Below are positions 7,507 to 16,583 of a DNA stretch of 36,873 nt, one piece after another (the stretch's first letter is position 1; every line of letters begins with the position of its first letter). This DNA comes from Actinoplanes cyaneus (GTDB taxonomy: Bacteria; Actinomycetota; Actinomycetes; Mycobacteriales; Micromonosporaceae). The notes under the pieces were generated by a model. The model did no database searches. It was not told where the DNA came from and saw only the letters and a program-made list of their open reading frames with translations. The stretch covers positions 1 to 36,873 of the forward strand of contig NZ_BOMH01000021.1 of assembly GCF_016862095.1 (NCBI RefSeq), given 5' to 3'. The translations under genes were made by a program, and so were the position numbers.

Positions 7507-8943
7507 ATGACCGCCAAGAAGCAACTGCACAACTTCGTCGCCGGCGCTGCGGTCGCGCCCGCCGACGGCCGGTACGCGGATCTCGTCGACCCGTCCACCG
7601 GCGAGGTCTTCGCGTCCACCCCGGTCTCCGGCCCCGAGGACGTCGACCGGGCGATGGCCGCGGCCTCCTCCGCGTTCGAGGAATGGCGCAACACCACTCC
7701 CGCCGACCGGCAGCGCGCGCTGCTCAGGTTCGCCGACGCGGTGGAGTCGCGCGCCGACGAGCTGGTCGCCGCCGAGTCACAGAACACCGGCAAGCCGCTC
7801 GGCCTGACCGCCAGCGAGGAGCTGCCGCCCGCGGTCGACCAGATCCGGTTCTTCGCCGGTGCCGCCCGCCTGCTGGAGGGCCGCTCCGCGGGGCAGTACC
7901 TGAACGGCTTCGAGAGCTATGTGCGCCGGGAGCCGGTCGGCGTCGTCGCCCAGGTCACCCCGTGGAACTACCCGCTGATGATGGCGGTCTGGAAGATCGC
8001 GCCGGCGCTCGCCGCCGGCAACACCGTGGTGCTCAAGCCGTCCGACACCACCCCGGTGACCAGCGTGCTGCTGGCCGAGATCGCCGCCGAGTTCCTGCCG
8101 GCCGGCGCGTTCAACGTGCTCCTCGGCGACCGGGACACCGGCCGCGCGCTGGTCGAGCACAAGACCCCGCGGATGGTGTCGATCACCGGCTCGGTCCGGG
8201 CCGGCATGGAGGTGGCCGGCTCCGCCGCCGCCGACCTCAAGCGCACCCACCTGGAGCTGGGCGGCAAGGCCCCGGTCGTGGTCTTCGAGGACGCCGACAT
8301 CGCCGCGGCCGCCGCCGACATCGCGGTCGGCGGCTACTTCAACGCCGGCCAGGACTGCACCGCCGCCACCCGGGTGCTCGTCGCACCGGCGATCTACCAG
8401 GACTTCGTCGCTGCCCTCGCCGAGCAGGCGAAGAGCACGAAGACCGGGCGGCCGGACGACGAGGACGCGCTCTACGGCCCGGTCAACAACGCGAACCAGC
8501 TGGCCCGGGTGTCCGGGTTCATCGACCGGCTGCCGGACCACGCCTCGATCGAGGCCGGCGGCGCCCGGGTCGGCGACCGCGGCTTCTTCTGGTCACCGAC
8601 CGTCGTGGCCGGCCTGCGCCAGGACGACGAGATCATCCAGAACGAGGTGTTCGGCCCGGTCATCACCGTGCAGCAGTTCACCGACGAGGACGAGGCGGTG
8701 CGCTGGGCCAACGGCGTCGACTACGGGCTCGCCTCCAGCGTGTGGACGAAGGACCACGGCCGGGCGATGCGGATGACCCAGCGGCTCGACTTCGGCTGCG
8801 TCTGGGTCAACTGCCACATCCCGCTGGTCGCCGAGATGCCGCACGGCGGCTTCAAGCACTCCGGGCACGGCAAGGACCTTTCCGTGTACGGCCTGGAGGA
8901 CTACACCCGCATCAAGCACGTCATGCACAACGTGGGGGTCTGA
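7507..8943 (+). CDS. patD: Aminobutyraldehyde dehydrogenase (PatD/BADH type)
   Basis: This 478-residue NAD(P)-dependent aldehyde dehydrogenase would oxidise 4-aminobutanal, from putrescine, to GABA in the cytoplasm. Visible motifs are VTPWNYP (Rossmann entry), the general base in LELGGK (E250) and the catalytic Cys in [10 protein letters not shown] (C284). The GQDCT variant is typical of aminobutyraldehyde/betaine aldehyde dehydrogenases. The ATG at 7507 has GGAGG 4 nt upstream. It is the first gene of an operon with GABA transaminase, an Lrp regulator and an FAD oxidase, 2 nt before the next start. A 478-residue paralogue lies at 25991-27427. Which of the two uses 3-aminopropanal cannot be told from sequence. 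Confidence 0.87.
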   Translation: MTAKKQLHNFVAGAAVAPADGRYADLVDPSTGEVFASTPVSGPEDVDRAMAAASSAFEEWRNTTPADRQRALLRFADAVESRADELVAAESQNTGKPLGLTASEELPPAVDQIRFFAGAARLLEGRSAGQYLNGFESYVRREPVGVVAQVTPWNYPLMMAVWKIAPALAAGNTVVLKPSDTTPVTSVLLAEIAAEFLPAGAFNVLLGDRDTGRALVEHKTPRMVSITGSVRAGMEVAGSAAADLKRTHLELGGKAPVVVFEDADIAAAAADIAVGGYFNAGQDCTAATRVLVAPAIYQDFVAALAEQAKSTKTGRPDDEDALYGPVNNANQLARVSGFIDRLPDHASIEAGGARVGDRGFFWSPTVVAGLRQDDEIIQNEVFGPVITVQQFTDEDEAVRWANGVDYGLASSVWTKDHGRAMRMTQRLDFGCVWVNCHIPLVAEMPHGGFKHSGHGKDLSVYGLEDYTRIKHVMHNVGV

Positions 8944-8945
8944 CC

Positions 8946-10217
8946 GTGTCGTCTTCCTCATCGTCCGAAGAACTGCACAAGCGCCGGCTGTCGGCGGTCG
9001 CGCGCGGCGTCGGGTCGACCATCTCGTCCTACGTCGACCACGCCGGCGGCGGCACGCTGACCGACGTCGACGGCCGGGAGTGGATCGACTTCGCGTCCGG
9101 CATCGCCGTCACGAACGTCGGCAACGCCGCGCCGAGGGTGGTCGAGGCGGTCCGCGCGCAGGTCGAACGCTTCACGCACACCTGCTTCATGGTCGCGCCC
9201 TACGAGTCGTACGTCGCCGTCTGCGAGCAGTTGATCGAGCTGACCCCGGGCAGTTTCGAGAAGCGGGCGGCACTGTTCAACTCCGGTGCCGAGGCGGTGG
9301 AGAACGCTGTCAAGATCGCCCGGCACGCGACCGGGCGGCAGGCGGTCGTGGTGTTCGACCACGCCTACCACGGCCGGACGAACCTGACGATGGCGCTGAC
9401 CGCGAAGAACATGCCGTACAAGCACCGGTTCGGGCCGTTCGCGCCGGAGGTGTACCGGGCGCCGATGTCGTACCCGCTGCGCGACGGCGGCCTGGACGGC
9501 CCCGAGGCGGCGCGCCGGGCGATCGACGTGATCGAGAAGCAGGTCGGGGCCGGCAACGTCGCGGCGGTGCTGATCGAACCGATCCAGGGTGAGGGCGGCT
9601 TCGTCGTACCGGCGCAGGGCTTTCTTCCCGCTCTTGCCGCCTGGGCGGCCGAGGCCGGGGCGGTGTTCATCGCCGACGAGATCCAGACCGGGTTCTGCCG
9701 GACCGGGCAGTGGTTCGCCTCCGAGCACGAGGAACTGGAACCGGACCTGATCACGACGGCCAAGGGTATGGGTGGCGGGCTGCCGATCGCGGGCGTCGTG
9801 GGCCGGGCCGACCTCATGGACGCCGTCCACGCGGGCGGGCTCGGGGGAACCTACGGCGGGAACCCGGTCGCCTGTGCCGCCGCGCTCGCGGCCATCGAGA
9901 CGATACGCGAGTTGGACCTTGCGACCGCGGCGCAGCGGATCGAGACCGTACTCAAGAGTGCCCTGTCGGAGATTCCGGACATCGCCGAGGTACGCGGGCG
10001 GGGCGCGATGATCGCGATCGAACTGGTGGAGCCGGGCACGCTGGAGCCCGACGCCGCCCGGACCGCGGCCGTGTCCAAGGCCTGCCACGACGCCGGTCTG
10101 CTGACGCTGACCTGTGGGACCTACGGCAACGTGCTGCGGTTCCTGCCCCCGCTGGTGATCTCCGACGAGGATCTCCACCGTGGGCTGGACATTCTTCGCG
10201 AAGCACTCCGGAACTAG
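8946..10217 (+). CDS. gabT: 4-aminobutyrate (GABA) aminotransferase
   Basis: This 423-residue class-III PLP-dependent transaminase would convert GABA plus 2-oxoglutarate to succinate semialdehyde plus glutamate. Family features include NSGAEAVENAVKIAR (cofactor phosphate site), HAYHGRT, EPIQGEGG, ADEIQTGFCRTG and the Schiff-base lysine in TTAKGMGGG (K273). The start is GTG at 8946, 2 nt after the dehydrogenase stop, with a G-rich stretch about 6 nt upstream. Its position directly behind the 4-aminobutanal dehydrogenase supports GABA as substrate. Succinate-semialdehyde dehydrogenase is not in the window, so the product must be oxidised by an enzyme encoded elsewhere. Confidence 0.9.
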   Translation: MSSSSSSEELHKRRLSAVARGVGSTISSYVDHAGGGTLTDVDGREWIDFASGIAVTNVGNAAPRVVEAVRAQVERFTHTCFMVAPYESYVAVCEQLIELTPGSFEKRAALFNSGAEAVENAVKIARHATGRQAVVVFDHAYHGRTNLTMALTAKNMPYKHRFGPFAPEVYRAPMSYPLRDGGLDGPEAARRAIDVIEKQVGAGNVAAVLIEPIQGEGGFVVPAQGFLPALAAWAAEAGAVFIADEIQTGFCRTGQWFASEHEELEPDLITTAKGMGGGLPIAGVVGRADLMDAVHAGGLGGTYGGNPVACAAALAAIETIRELDLATAAQRIETVLKSALSEIPDIAEVRGRGAMIAIELVEPGTLEPDAARTAAVSKACHDAGLLTLTCGTYGNVLRFLPPLVISDEDLHRGLDILREALRN

Positions 10218-10250
10218 CTCCCGGGTGTGCTCTCAGGGAAGAATCGCGCC

Positions 10251-10706
10251 GTGAGCGAGACGGGCCTGGACGAGATCAACAAGCAGATCATCGATCACCT
10301 GCAGCGGGACGGGCGGATGTCCTACGCCACCCTCGCCAAGACGATCGGCCTGTCGGAGGCCGCTGTGCGCCAGCGCGTGCAGCGGCTCCTCGACAACGGG
10401 CTGATGCAGATCGTCGCCGTGACCGACCCGCTGACCCTGGGCTTCGCCCGGCAGGCGATGGTCGGCCTGCGGGTCAACGGGGACCTGCGGGTGATCGCCG
10501 ACCAGCTCGCCGCGATTCCCGAGGTCGACTACGTGGTCATCTGCGCCGGGCGCTACGACCTGCTGGTGGAGCTGGTGTGCACCGACGACGCGCACCTGCT
10601 CGACCTGCTCAACGAGAAGGTGCGCACGATCGGGGGCGTCGCCGCCGTCGACACGTTCATGTACCTCAAGCTCGCCAAACAGACCTATGCCTGGGGAACC
10701 AGATAA
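10251..10706 (+). CDS. Lrp/AsnC-family transcriptional regulator
   Basis: This 151-residue protein has an N-terminal winged helix-turn-helix (LDEINKQIIDHLQRDGR through LSEAAVRQRVQRLLDNG) and a C-terminal RAM/effector domain with the pattern GRYDLLVELVC. Such proteins form octamer-like assemblies and bind amino acids. Two GTG starts are in frame, at 10227 and 10251. I prefer 10251, which begins just ahead of the HTH and has AGGGAAG upstream. It sits between the transaminase and the oxidase genes (3 nt before the latter), so it is co-expressed with the pathway. It is the best candidate in the window for binding the shared promoter element at 7451 and 21703; that link is inference. Confidence 0.9.
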   Translation: MSETGLDEINKQIIDHLQRDGRMSYATLAKTIGLSEAAVRQRVQRLLDNGLMQIVAVTDPLTLGFARQAMVGLRVNGDLRVIADQLAAIPEVDYVVICAGRYDLLVELVCTDDAHLLDLLNEKVRTIGGVAAVDTFMYLKLAKQTYAWGTR

Positions 10707-10709
10707 CAC

Positions 10710-11942
10710 ATGAGCTTCTGGCTTGAATCGCTCGGCCCGATCGAGCGACGCTCCGCCCTGCCTGGCGACCGGGATGCCGACGTGGCCATCGTGGGCGGTG
10801 GATACACCGGGCTCTGGACCGCGTACTACCTCGCCAAGGCACATCCTGACCTGCGGATCCTGGTGCTCGAGGCGGAGTTCTGCGGCTTCGGCGCGTCCGG
10901 GCGCAACGGTGGCTGGGCCTCCGGCCTCTTCCCGGTCTCCGAGCAGAAACTCTCTTCGCGGTACGGCGTGGAGCCCGCTCGTGCGATGCACGCCGCCCTG
11001 GAGGACGCCGTCGACGAGGTGGGGCGGGCCGGCATCGACTGCGACTACGCCAAGGGCGGGGTGATCTCGCTGATCCGCACGCCCGGCCAGTTGCGCCGGG
11101 CGCCCGCCGCCCGGCTCGACGCCGCCGGGACCCGTGCCATCTGCAACGCGAACGGGGTGCTCGGCGGGGTCTACAGCGAGCACTGCGCGGCGCTGCACCC
11201 GGGCAAGCTGGTGCGCGGGCTGGCGGCCGAGGTGGAGAAGCTCGGCGTGACCGTCCACGAGGGCACCCGGGTGCTGTCGCTGCAGGCCGGCCGGGTGGTC
11301 ACCGATCGCGGCACGGTCCGGGCGGACACGGTCGTGCGGGCGCTGGAGGGGTACACCCCCGAGCTGCCCGGGCACCGTCGTGAGCTCGCACCGGTCTACT
11401 CGCTGATGATCGCCACCGAGCCGCTGCCGGCGCCGGTGTGGGAGCGGATCGGGCTCGGGCGGCGGGAGACGTTCACCGACGAGCGTCGCATGATCATTTA
11501 CGGGCAGCGGACCGCTGACGACAGGCTGGCGTTCGGCGGGCGCGGGGCGCCGTACCACTTCGGCTCCCGGGTGCGGCCCGAGTTCGACAGGGTGCCGGCC
11601 GTGTTCGGGAAACTCCGGCACGCGTTGAGCGAGCTGTTCGGGATCGAGGTTCCGGTGGCGTACCGCTGGGGAGGGCCCCTCGGGATCCCGCGGGACTGGA
11701 TGCCGAGCGTCGGACTGCGCGACGGGATCGCCTGGGCCGGTGGGTACGTCGGCGACGGGGTGGCCGCCAGCAACCTGGCCGGGCGGACCCTGACCGATCT
11801 GATCCTGAGCCGCTCCACGGAGCTGACCCGCCTGCCGTGGGTGAATCATCGGTCCCGGCGGTGGGAGCCGGAGCCGGCCCGGTGGCTGGGCATCAACGCC
11901 GGGCTGCACGGGACGGCGCTGCTCGACGCCTGGGACCGCTGA
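10710..11942 (+). CDS. FAD-dependent amine/amino-acid oxidoreductase (DAO fold, PuuB-like)
   Basis: This 410-residue flavoprotein has the N-terminal dinucleotide-binding motif VAIVGGGYTG (25-34) and the DAO-family signature GFGASGRNGGW (59-69). It ends with a FAD-contacting region around GYVGDGVAASNLAGR. Relatives include gamma-glutamylputrescine oxidase and other amine or imino-acid oxidases. In this operon it may oxidise a polyamine-derived amine to its aldehyde, supplying the dehydrogenase. No glutamylputrescine synthetase (PuuA) gene is present in the window, so a true Puu pathway is unproven. The start is ATG at 10710, 3 nt after the regulator's stop. A strong terminator follows the stop codon. 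Confidence 0.82.
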   Translation: MSFWLESLGPIERRSALPGDRDADVAIVGGGYTGLWTAYYLAKAHPDLRILVLEAEFCGFGASGRNGGWASGLFPVSEQKLSSRYGVEPARAMHAALEDAVDEVGRAGIDCDYAKGGVISLIRTPGQLRRAPAARLDAAGTRAICNANGVLGGVYSEHCAALHPGKLVRGLAAEVEKLGVTVHEGTRVLSLQAGRVVTDRGTVRADTVVRALEGYTPELPGHRRELAPVYSLMIATEPLPAPVWERIGLGRRETFTDERRMIIYGQRTADDRLAFGGRGAPYHFGSRVRPEFDRVPAVFGKLRHALSELFGIEVPVAYRWGGPLGIPRDWMPSVGLRDGIAWAGGYVGDGVAASNLAGRTLTDLILSRSTELTRLPWVNHRSRRWEPEPARWLGINAGLHGTALLDAWDR

Positions 11943-11946
11943 CGTC

Positions 11947-11982
11947 CGTCCCGGCCCCGGCGGTGATGCCGGGGCCGGGACG
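11947..11982. terminator. Bidirectional hairpin terminator
   Basis: CGTCCCGGCCCCGGC (11947-11961) and its perfect complement (11968-11982) form a 15-bp stem with a 6-nt loop. It lies in the 54-bp gap between the oxidase gene and the convergent PLD-like gene, so it can serve both. Confidence 0.85.
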
Positions 11983-11996
11983 CTGATCACCAGCGG

Positions 11997-13187
11997 TCAG
12001 TTGCCGGCCTTGTAGTCCAGGGCAGGCTGCGACTGCGGGTCCGCGTTGGCGTGGTCGCGCAGGACGCGGAAGTTGGCGCGGTACTGATCGAAGATCGCGT
12101 TCGAGTGGATGCGCAGCATCGTCTCGTCGTTCTCGCGCAGCGCCGCGTTCGTGTAGTTGTGGCTACCGGTCATGACCCACTTGCTGTCCTTGACGTCGGT
12201 GTACGTGCCCTCGATCGCCATGTACTTCGAGTGGACGAAGTCACCGGTGTCCGGCGTCTGGTAGAGCTCGATGCGCGAGTGGTTGCGCAGGTCCGCGAGC
12301 ACACCGGCGTCCGCGTCGGTGTAGACGACGGCGATCCAGCACTTCTTGTCGGCCAGGTTACGCAACTGCTGGGCGATCGCCCCGCGGGTGAACGACCACA
12401 TCGCGACCCGGATGATCGTGCGGTGGGTGTCGGACGTGCCGACCGAGGTGTTGCCCTCGCAGGTGATGTTCTCGTTCAGCATGTTGTAGATCGTGTCGCT
12501 GGTCTTGTCCGTGCCGGCGCGCGGGAAGAAGTACGTCTTGGCGTTCCCGCTCAGCGTCGAGTTGTAGTAGTCGTTGGTCTTGACCGACGCGGTCAGGTCC
12601 TTGTGGTACTTGACGTACGCGTTGTACAGCCCGGTGTTGCCGACCAGGGTCACCGCGTTGTTCCAGAACACCGTCGCGTTGCTGCTGGTCAGGTTGGCCG
12701 AGGACTGGACGACGACGTTCGCCGACCCGCTGGTGTTCGAGAACAGGAAGAACTTGTTGTGGTTGATCGGCGTGCCCTGCGACCCGATGCAGGCGGCGCC
12801 GGTCGTGCAGACCTTGATGTAGGACGCCGCGCTGGTCGTGGTGCCCAGGGCGGTCTTCAGCGACGCGACGGGCGCAGTCGCCGCCGAGACCGAGTCCACG
12901 ACCACCTTGACGTTGACCCCGCGGCCCTTCGCCGCGATCAGGTTGTCGGCGACGGCCTGCTCACTGAAGTTGTACATCGACATGCGGATCTCGGAGCCCA
13001 CGGCGGCGCCGTCGATCAGGCTCCGGATGTGGTCCCGGATAGCGTAGGACTTGGAGGCGTCACCGGGGTCGTTGAAGATCGCGCCGTCAGCGACCGCGGC
13101 CATCGCGGGCGACGGGCTCAGGACCGCGGCTGACGTCGCCGCGGCGATCGTCACGAGGGCGGCGGCGAGGAGCCTTGTGAAGGGCAT
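11997..13187 (-). CDS. Secreted phospholipase D-like protein
   Basis: This 396-residue protein has a signal peptide (about 1-30, ending PSPAMA) and two PLD-type half-domains. The first half shows INHNKFFLF (H143, K145) and SSANLTSSN. The second shows VHSKYMAIEG (H319, K321) and TGSHNYTNAAL. In the usual HxK(x)4D motif the aspartates would be at 150 and 326, but Ser and Glu are found. Both His/Lys pairs and both downstream Asn motifs are kept, so a phosphatidyl-transfer or nuclease-like activity remains possible. The ATG at 13187 has GGAG about 8 nt upstream; a longer reading would precede the signal peptide. It is transcribed in the same direction as the kinase gene 97 bp upstream. Confidence 0.85.
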   Translation of the reverse strand: MPFTRLLAAALVTIAAATSAAVLSPSPAMAAVADGAIFNDPGDASKSYAIRDHIRSLIDGAAVGSEIRMSMYNFSEQAVADNLIAAKGRGVNVKVVVDSVSAATAPVASLKTALGTTTSAASYIKVCTTGAACIGSQGTPINHNKFFLFSNTSGSANVVVQSSANLTSSNATVFWNNAVTLVGNTGLYNAYVKYHKDLTASVKTNDYYNSTLSGNAKTYFFPRAGTDKTSDTIYNMLNENITCEGNTSVGTSDTHRTIIRVAMWSFTRGAIAQQLRNLADKKCWIAVVYTDADAGVLADLRNHSRIELYQTPDTGDFVHSKYMAIEGTYTDVKDSKWVMTGSHNYTNAALRENDETMLRIHSNAIFDQYRANFRVLRDHANADPQSQPALDYKAGN

Positions 13188-13284
13188 GGAGCTCCGATCC
13201 GGAGTGAACGGTGGATGTCCGGCAGATTGCCGGGCGGCCAGCATCGCACAAGAGATCGAAGAATTCCGCCCCGTCGATCTTCCG

Positions 13285-14907
13285 TCAGCACCGGGGCAGG
13301 GTCACGCGGACCACCGTGCCGGTGGGATGGTTCCCGGTCAGCCGGATCGTGCCGCCGTGCAGGTGCACGATCGCGCGGGCCAGGCTCAGCCCCAGGCCAC
13401 TGCCGTGCGTGCCCTGATGGCGGACGTTGCTGCCGCGGAAGAACCGGTCGAACACGCGCTCGCGTTCGGCCTCCGGGGTGCCGATGCCGCAGTCGGCGAT
13501 GGAGAGCTCGGCGGTCGTCGCGTCGGCACGCAGCACGACGCTGATCGGGGCGCCCGGCGGGCTGTACTTGATCGCGTTCGCCAGCAGGTCGTCGAGGACC
13601 TGGCGGAGGCGGGCCGGGTCGGCCGGCAGCTCCAGCCGGGGCGGCAGGTCAGCGCTGACCGCCTCGCAGCGACCGGTCCGGCAGGCCGCCGCGATCGCGT
13701 CGGTGACCAGCGCGGTCAGGTCGACACGGCGGCGTTCCAGGGTGAGGTGACCGCCGTCGATACCGGCCAGGTCCAGCAGCGCGTCGGCGATCCGCTGCAG
13801 CGTGGCGGCGTTGCGGGCGATCGTCCGGGCCATCTGCCGCCCGTCGTCGTCCATCCCGGCGGACTCCTCCGCCAGGATCGTGGCGTTCGCCGTGATCGAG
13901 GTCAGCGGCGTACGCATCTCGTGGCCGACCAGGTCGACGAAGTCGCTCTGCGCGCGAGCCAGCTGACGGGCCAGTTCCTCGGCGCGGCGCAACGCCACGA
14001 ACACCCCGATCTGCGCCGCGACACCGTCCATCAGCACGGTCAGCAGATCCTCGTGCCGCTCCTGGGCGCCGGCGTAACACGTGAGCACGCCGAGCAGGGT
14101 GGTGCCGTCGTGGACCGGGACGGCGAGAATCGTGCGGATGCCGCGGCGGATGCAGATCTCGACACGCTCGCGCTCGTACGGCGTACGCAGGCTCTGATCG
14201 GCCCCGATGTCGGGCACCCAGATCGCCCGTCCGCTCTCCCAGACCCGCCCGGTGATGCCCTCACCCAGATGCGGGACGTGCCCGAAGAAGCCGTCCGGCT
14301 CGGCCCCCGACGAGTCCCAGTGGCCCACCGACCGCAGGCCGCAGCCGGCCGCCTCGTCGATCAGGAACAACTCGGCGCAGGGCCAGCCGAGCGTGACCGA
14401 GACCGCGCGCAGCACACCGGGCGCCGCCGCCCGGACCGTGGCAGCCCGCTTCAGCACCTGCTCGACCGCCAGATGGCAGGCCCGGAAGCGTTCCGCGCGG
14501 CGCAGCGCTGTCACCTCGTGCGCGATCGCCACCGCACCGAGCACACGGTTCGCGGCGTCGTAGATCGGCTGGGCGGTGCAGGCGAAGACCCGCACCGGCT
14601 GACCCGGGCAGCGGATCACCACGTCCTCGGCGACGATGTGCTCGCCGCGCAGCGCACGCATCAGCGGGGTCTGCGCCCACGGCATCGGGCGCAGGTCGGC
14701 GCCGGCCAGAACCTGCTCGGCACTCTCGGCGTAGTTCTCCGGCACCGGCCCGTCCGGCGGGAACCCCTGGACCTCGCGCATCGCCCGGTTGACGAAGGCG
14801 ACCCGGCCGGCCGCGTCACAGGCGACCACCCCGACGGAGAGACCCTCCAGCAGGGCTCCGAGAAAGGCGTCGCTGTCCGGCGTGATCGGGGCACCCAGCA
14901 CATCCAT
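13285..14907 (-). CDS. PAS-GAF sensor histidine kinase
   Basis: This 540-residue soluble kinase has a PAS domain (about 15-135), a GAF domain (about 145-305), a HisKA domain with FVDLVGHEMRTPLTS (H329 is the phospho-acceptor) and an HATPase_c domain. The ATPase shows N-box LLANAIKYSPP, G1 ADCGIG, and SGLGLSLARA. There is no membrane segment, so the signal should be cytoplasmic, such as a ligand, redox state or light. I chose the ATG at 14907, 11 bp past the end of the receiver gene. It lacks a clear ribosome site, so translation is probably coupled. An in-frame extension to 15003 overlaps the receiver gene and is less likely. Confidence 0.9.
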   Translation of the reverse strand: MDVLGAPITPDSDAFLGALLEGLSVGVVACDAAGRVAFVNRAMREVQGFPPDGPVPENYAESAEQVLAGADLRPMPWAQTPLMRALRGEHIVAEDVVIRCPGQPVRVFACTAQPIYDAANRVLGAVAIAHEVTALRRAERFRACHLAVEQVLKRAATVRAAAPGVLRAVSVTLGWPCAELFLIDEAAGCGLRSVGHWDSSGAEPDGFFGHVPHLGEGITGRVWESGRAIWVPDIGADQSLRTPYERERVEICIRRGIRTILAVPVHDGTTLLGVLTCYAGAQERHEDLLTVLMDGVAAQIGVFVALRRAEELARQLARAQSDFVDLVGHEMRTPLTSITANATILAEESAGMDDDGRQMARTIARNAATLQRIADALLDLAGIDGGHLTLERRRVDLTALVTDAIAAACRTGRCEAVSADLPPRLELPADPARLRQVLDDLLANAIKYSPPGAPISVVLRADATTAELSIADCGIGTPEAERERVFDRFFRGSNVRHQGTHGSGLGLSLARAIVHLHGGTIRLTGNHPTGTVVRVTLPRC

Positions 14908-14918
14908 GCGCGGAGGTT

Positions 14919-15314
14919 TCAGACTTCGCAGCGCTGATCGTGCTCGTGCGGCCCGTTGTCGAGCAGCTTCTGGATCGTCGCCAGCAACTGGTCGTTCGGG
15001 CACGGCTTGAGCAGCACGGCGCAGGCCGCCGCCTCCGCCGCCCGCGGATCCCCCGGAGCGAGCTGCCCCGTCAGGATCGCCACCGGGATGTCGCCCACCT
15101 CCGGATGCTCACGGACCTTGCGGATCAGCTCCCACCCGTCCATCCGCGGCATGCCGAGATCGGTGAGCAGAGCATCCGGATGCTTCTCCACGATCATCTC
15201 CAGTGCGGCCTGTCCGTCCGGCGCGCGCAGCACGTCCAGGCCGGCCCGCTTGCAGACCCGGACCAGGACGATGGCGATGTCCTCGTCGTCCTCGGCGATC
15301 AGCAAAGTGGCCAC
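14919..15314 (-). CDS. Stand-alone response-regulator receiver
   Basis: This 131-residue protein is a single CheY-like receiver. It shows the acidic pair EDDED near the N-terminus, the phospho-acceptor in LLTDLGMPRMDG (D52) and the conserved lysine in LLKPCPN (K103). There is no DNA-binding or enzymatic output domain, so it may act as a phosphotransfer shuttle or bind a partner protein. The start is GTG at 15314; no strong ribosome site is seen. It is followed after 11 bp by the kinase gene, indicating one operon. Confidence 0.9.
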   Translation of the reverse strand: MATLLIAEDDEDIAIVLVRVCKRAGLDVLRAPDGQAALEMIVEKHPDALLTDLGMPRMDGWELIRKVREHPEVGDIPVAILTGQLAPGDPRAAEAAACAVLLKPCPNDQLLATIQKLLDNGPHEHDQRCEV

Positions 15315-15420
15315 ACCGTAAGCATGCGCCCGGCGTGAACAGTCCCGGGAGATTTTCGGACAATTACCATGCCCGATACGCTTTCGCCGTCCGAGCCGGG
15401 CGGATCACGTCAACCATCGA

Positions 15421-15426
15421 TACGCT
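15421..15426 (+). promoter_or_regulatory. Candidate -10 box of leaderless hydrolase gene
   Basis: TACGCT (TAnnnT) ends 7 nt before the GTG at 15434, with no Shine-Dalgarno sequence between. The spacing matches a leaderless transcript. No convincing -35 was found. Confidence 0.35.
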
Positions 15427-15433
15427 CGATCAG

Positions 15434-16162
15434 GTGACGCCACAGCCACCGATCGTGTTCATCAGCGCCATGGGCGAACCCGGGCGGTACTGGCAGCCCG
15501 TGCTCGACCACCTCCCCGGCCTCACCACCATCACCTACGACCGGCCCGGCATCGGAGACACGCCGCACCGGCCGCCGCCCAACCCGCCACTGCCGTACAG
15601 CGCCTTCGCCGACGAGCTTGCCGCGCTCCTCGACGGACGGGACCTCACCGTGCCCGCGGTGATCGTCGGACACTCGATCGGCAGCCTCATCGCCCGCGTC
15701 TACGCCGCCCGGCACCCCCACCGGGTCGCCGGGCTCGTCCACGTCGACGGGTCGATCCCCCAGTTCTACGTGGTGCCGGGCGCCGAGACACCCGAGGACG
15801 GCCCCGACGGGGACCCCGACGCCACCACGATCGACGTCGTCAACGGGCAGGTGGAAGTGCTCTACGCCGCGCCGCCCGCCGTCCCGACCCTGGTGCTGGT
15901 CCGCAGCCCCGGCCGGTGGGCGCCCGGGCCACCACCCGCCGGCGCGGACGAACTGTGGCTCGCCAGCCAGCGGATCCTCGCCCGCGACACCGGAGCCGCG
16001 CTGATCGTGGCCGAGCACTCCGGGCACGCGATCCCGCACGACCAGCCTGAGCTGGTGGCGTACGCGGTGCGGGCCGTTCACGAAGCGGCAGGAGGCGGGC
16101 GGGGGGTGCGGTTGGAGGCGGAGAGGTTGACGGAGGTCGGTGGCCATCTGGACAAGCCGTGA
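15434..16162 (+). CDS. Alpha/beta-hydrolase fold protein
   Basis: This 242-residue protein has the lid-less alpha/beta-hydrolase pattern. The oxyanion/N-terminal strand is PPIVFISAMGEPG, then YDRPGIGDT. The nucleophile elbow is VGHSIGSL and a late histidine occurs in EHSGHAIPHDQP. I place the start at GTG 15434, since upstream in-frame codons run back into the divergent receiver region without a domain. The last 20 residues, after the conserved fold, are Gly/Arg-rich and may be unstructured. The substrate is unknown; esterase, lactonase or peptidase-like activity is possible. No operon partner is apparent. Confidence 0.82.
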   Translation: MTPQPPIVFISAMGEPGRYWQPVLDHLPGLTTITYDRPGIGDTPHRPPPNPPLPYSAFADELAALLDGRDLTVPAVIVGHSIGSLIARVYAARHPHRVAGLVHVDGSIPQFYVVPGAETPEDGPDGDPDATTIDVVNGQVEVLYAAPPAVPTLVLVRSPGRWAPGPPPAGADELWLASQRILARDTGAALIVAEHSGHAIPHDQPELVAYAVRAVHEAAGGGRGVRLEAERLTEVGGHLDKP

Positions 16163-16583
16163 GTGGTCACGTCGCACCATCGGCCACTCCGCGGGGTCAG
16201 CCACTCCGCAGCGCCAGCGCCCCAGCATCGGGCACTCCGCAGCGCCGGAGCCCCAGCATCGGGCACTCCCCCGCGTCAGCTTCACCCCAGGGTCAGCTTC
16301 GCCCCAGGGTCAGTCCCCGCCCCGGCCACTTCCCCAGCGTCGGCCACGTGCCGGCGCCGGGCGGCAGGCCAATCGTCCGCCGCGTTCGGCGCCGCCCTCT
16401 CCGGAGGTCGGGGTGTCGCCGGCTGGCACCCGGAGCCCACAAAGGTCAGACCCCACCCTCCTCGGGGGCAGGCCGCCACCAGCCATTATCCGGCAAAACC
16501 GCAAGATCATGCCCACGGCCTGTGGACAAACCTCCAGTGTGGACAACCGCGGACCGCCCCTCGGCAGGGATTAAGCTCGGCCG
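16163..16583. repeat. Intergenic region with short GC-rich direct repeats
   Basis: From 16190 to 16275 a unit of about 31 bp, containing CACTCCGCAGCGCC and CCCCAGCATCGGG, is repeated about twice. It is followed by GTCAGCTTCRCCCCAGG repeated twice (about 16277-16312). The rest holds no gene I can support. Two copies of TGTGGACAA (16521-16529 and 16538-16546), 17 bp apart, lie upstream of the MerR gene and could be a regulatory site. Confidence 0.6.
16572..16577 (+). promoter_or_regulatory. Candidate -10 box of leaderless MerR gene
   Basis: TAAGCT (TAnnnT) ends 6 nt before the ATG at 16584. The nearest purine-rich stretch is too far for a ribosome site, so a leaderless transcript is likely. 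Confidence 0.4.
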
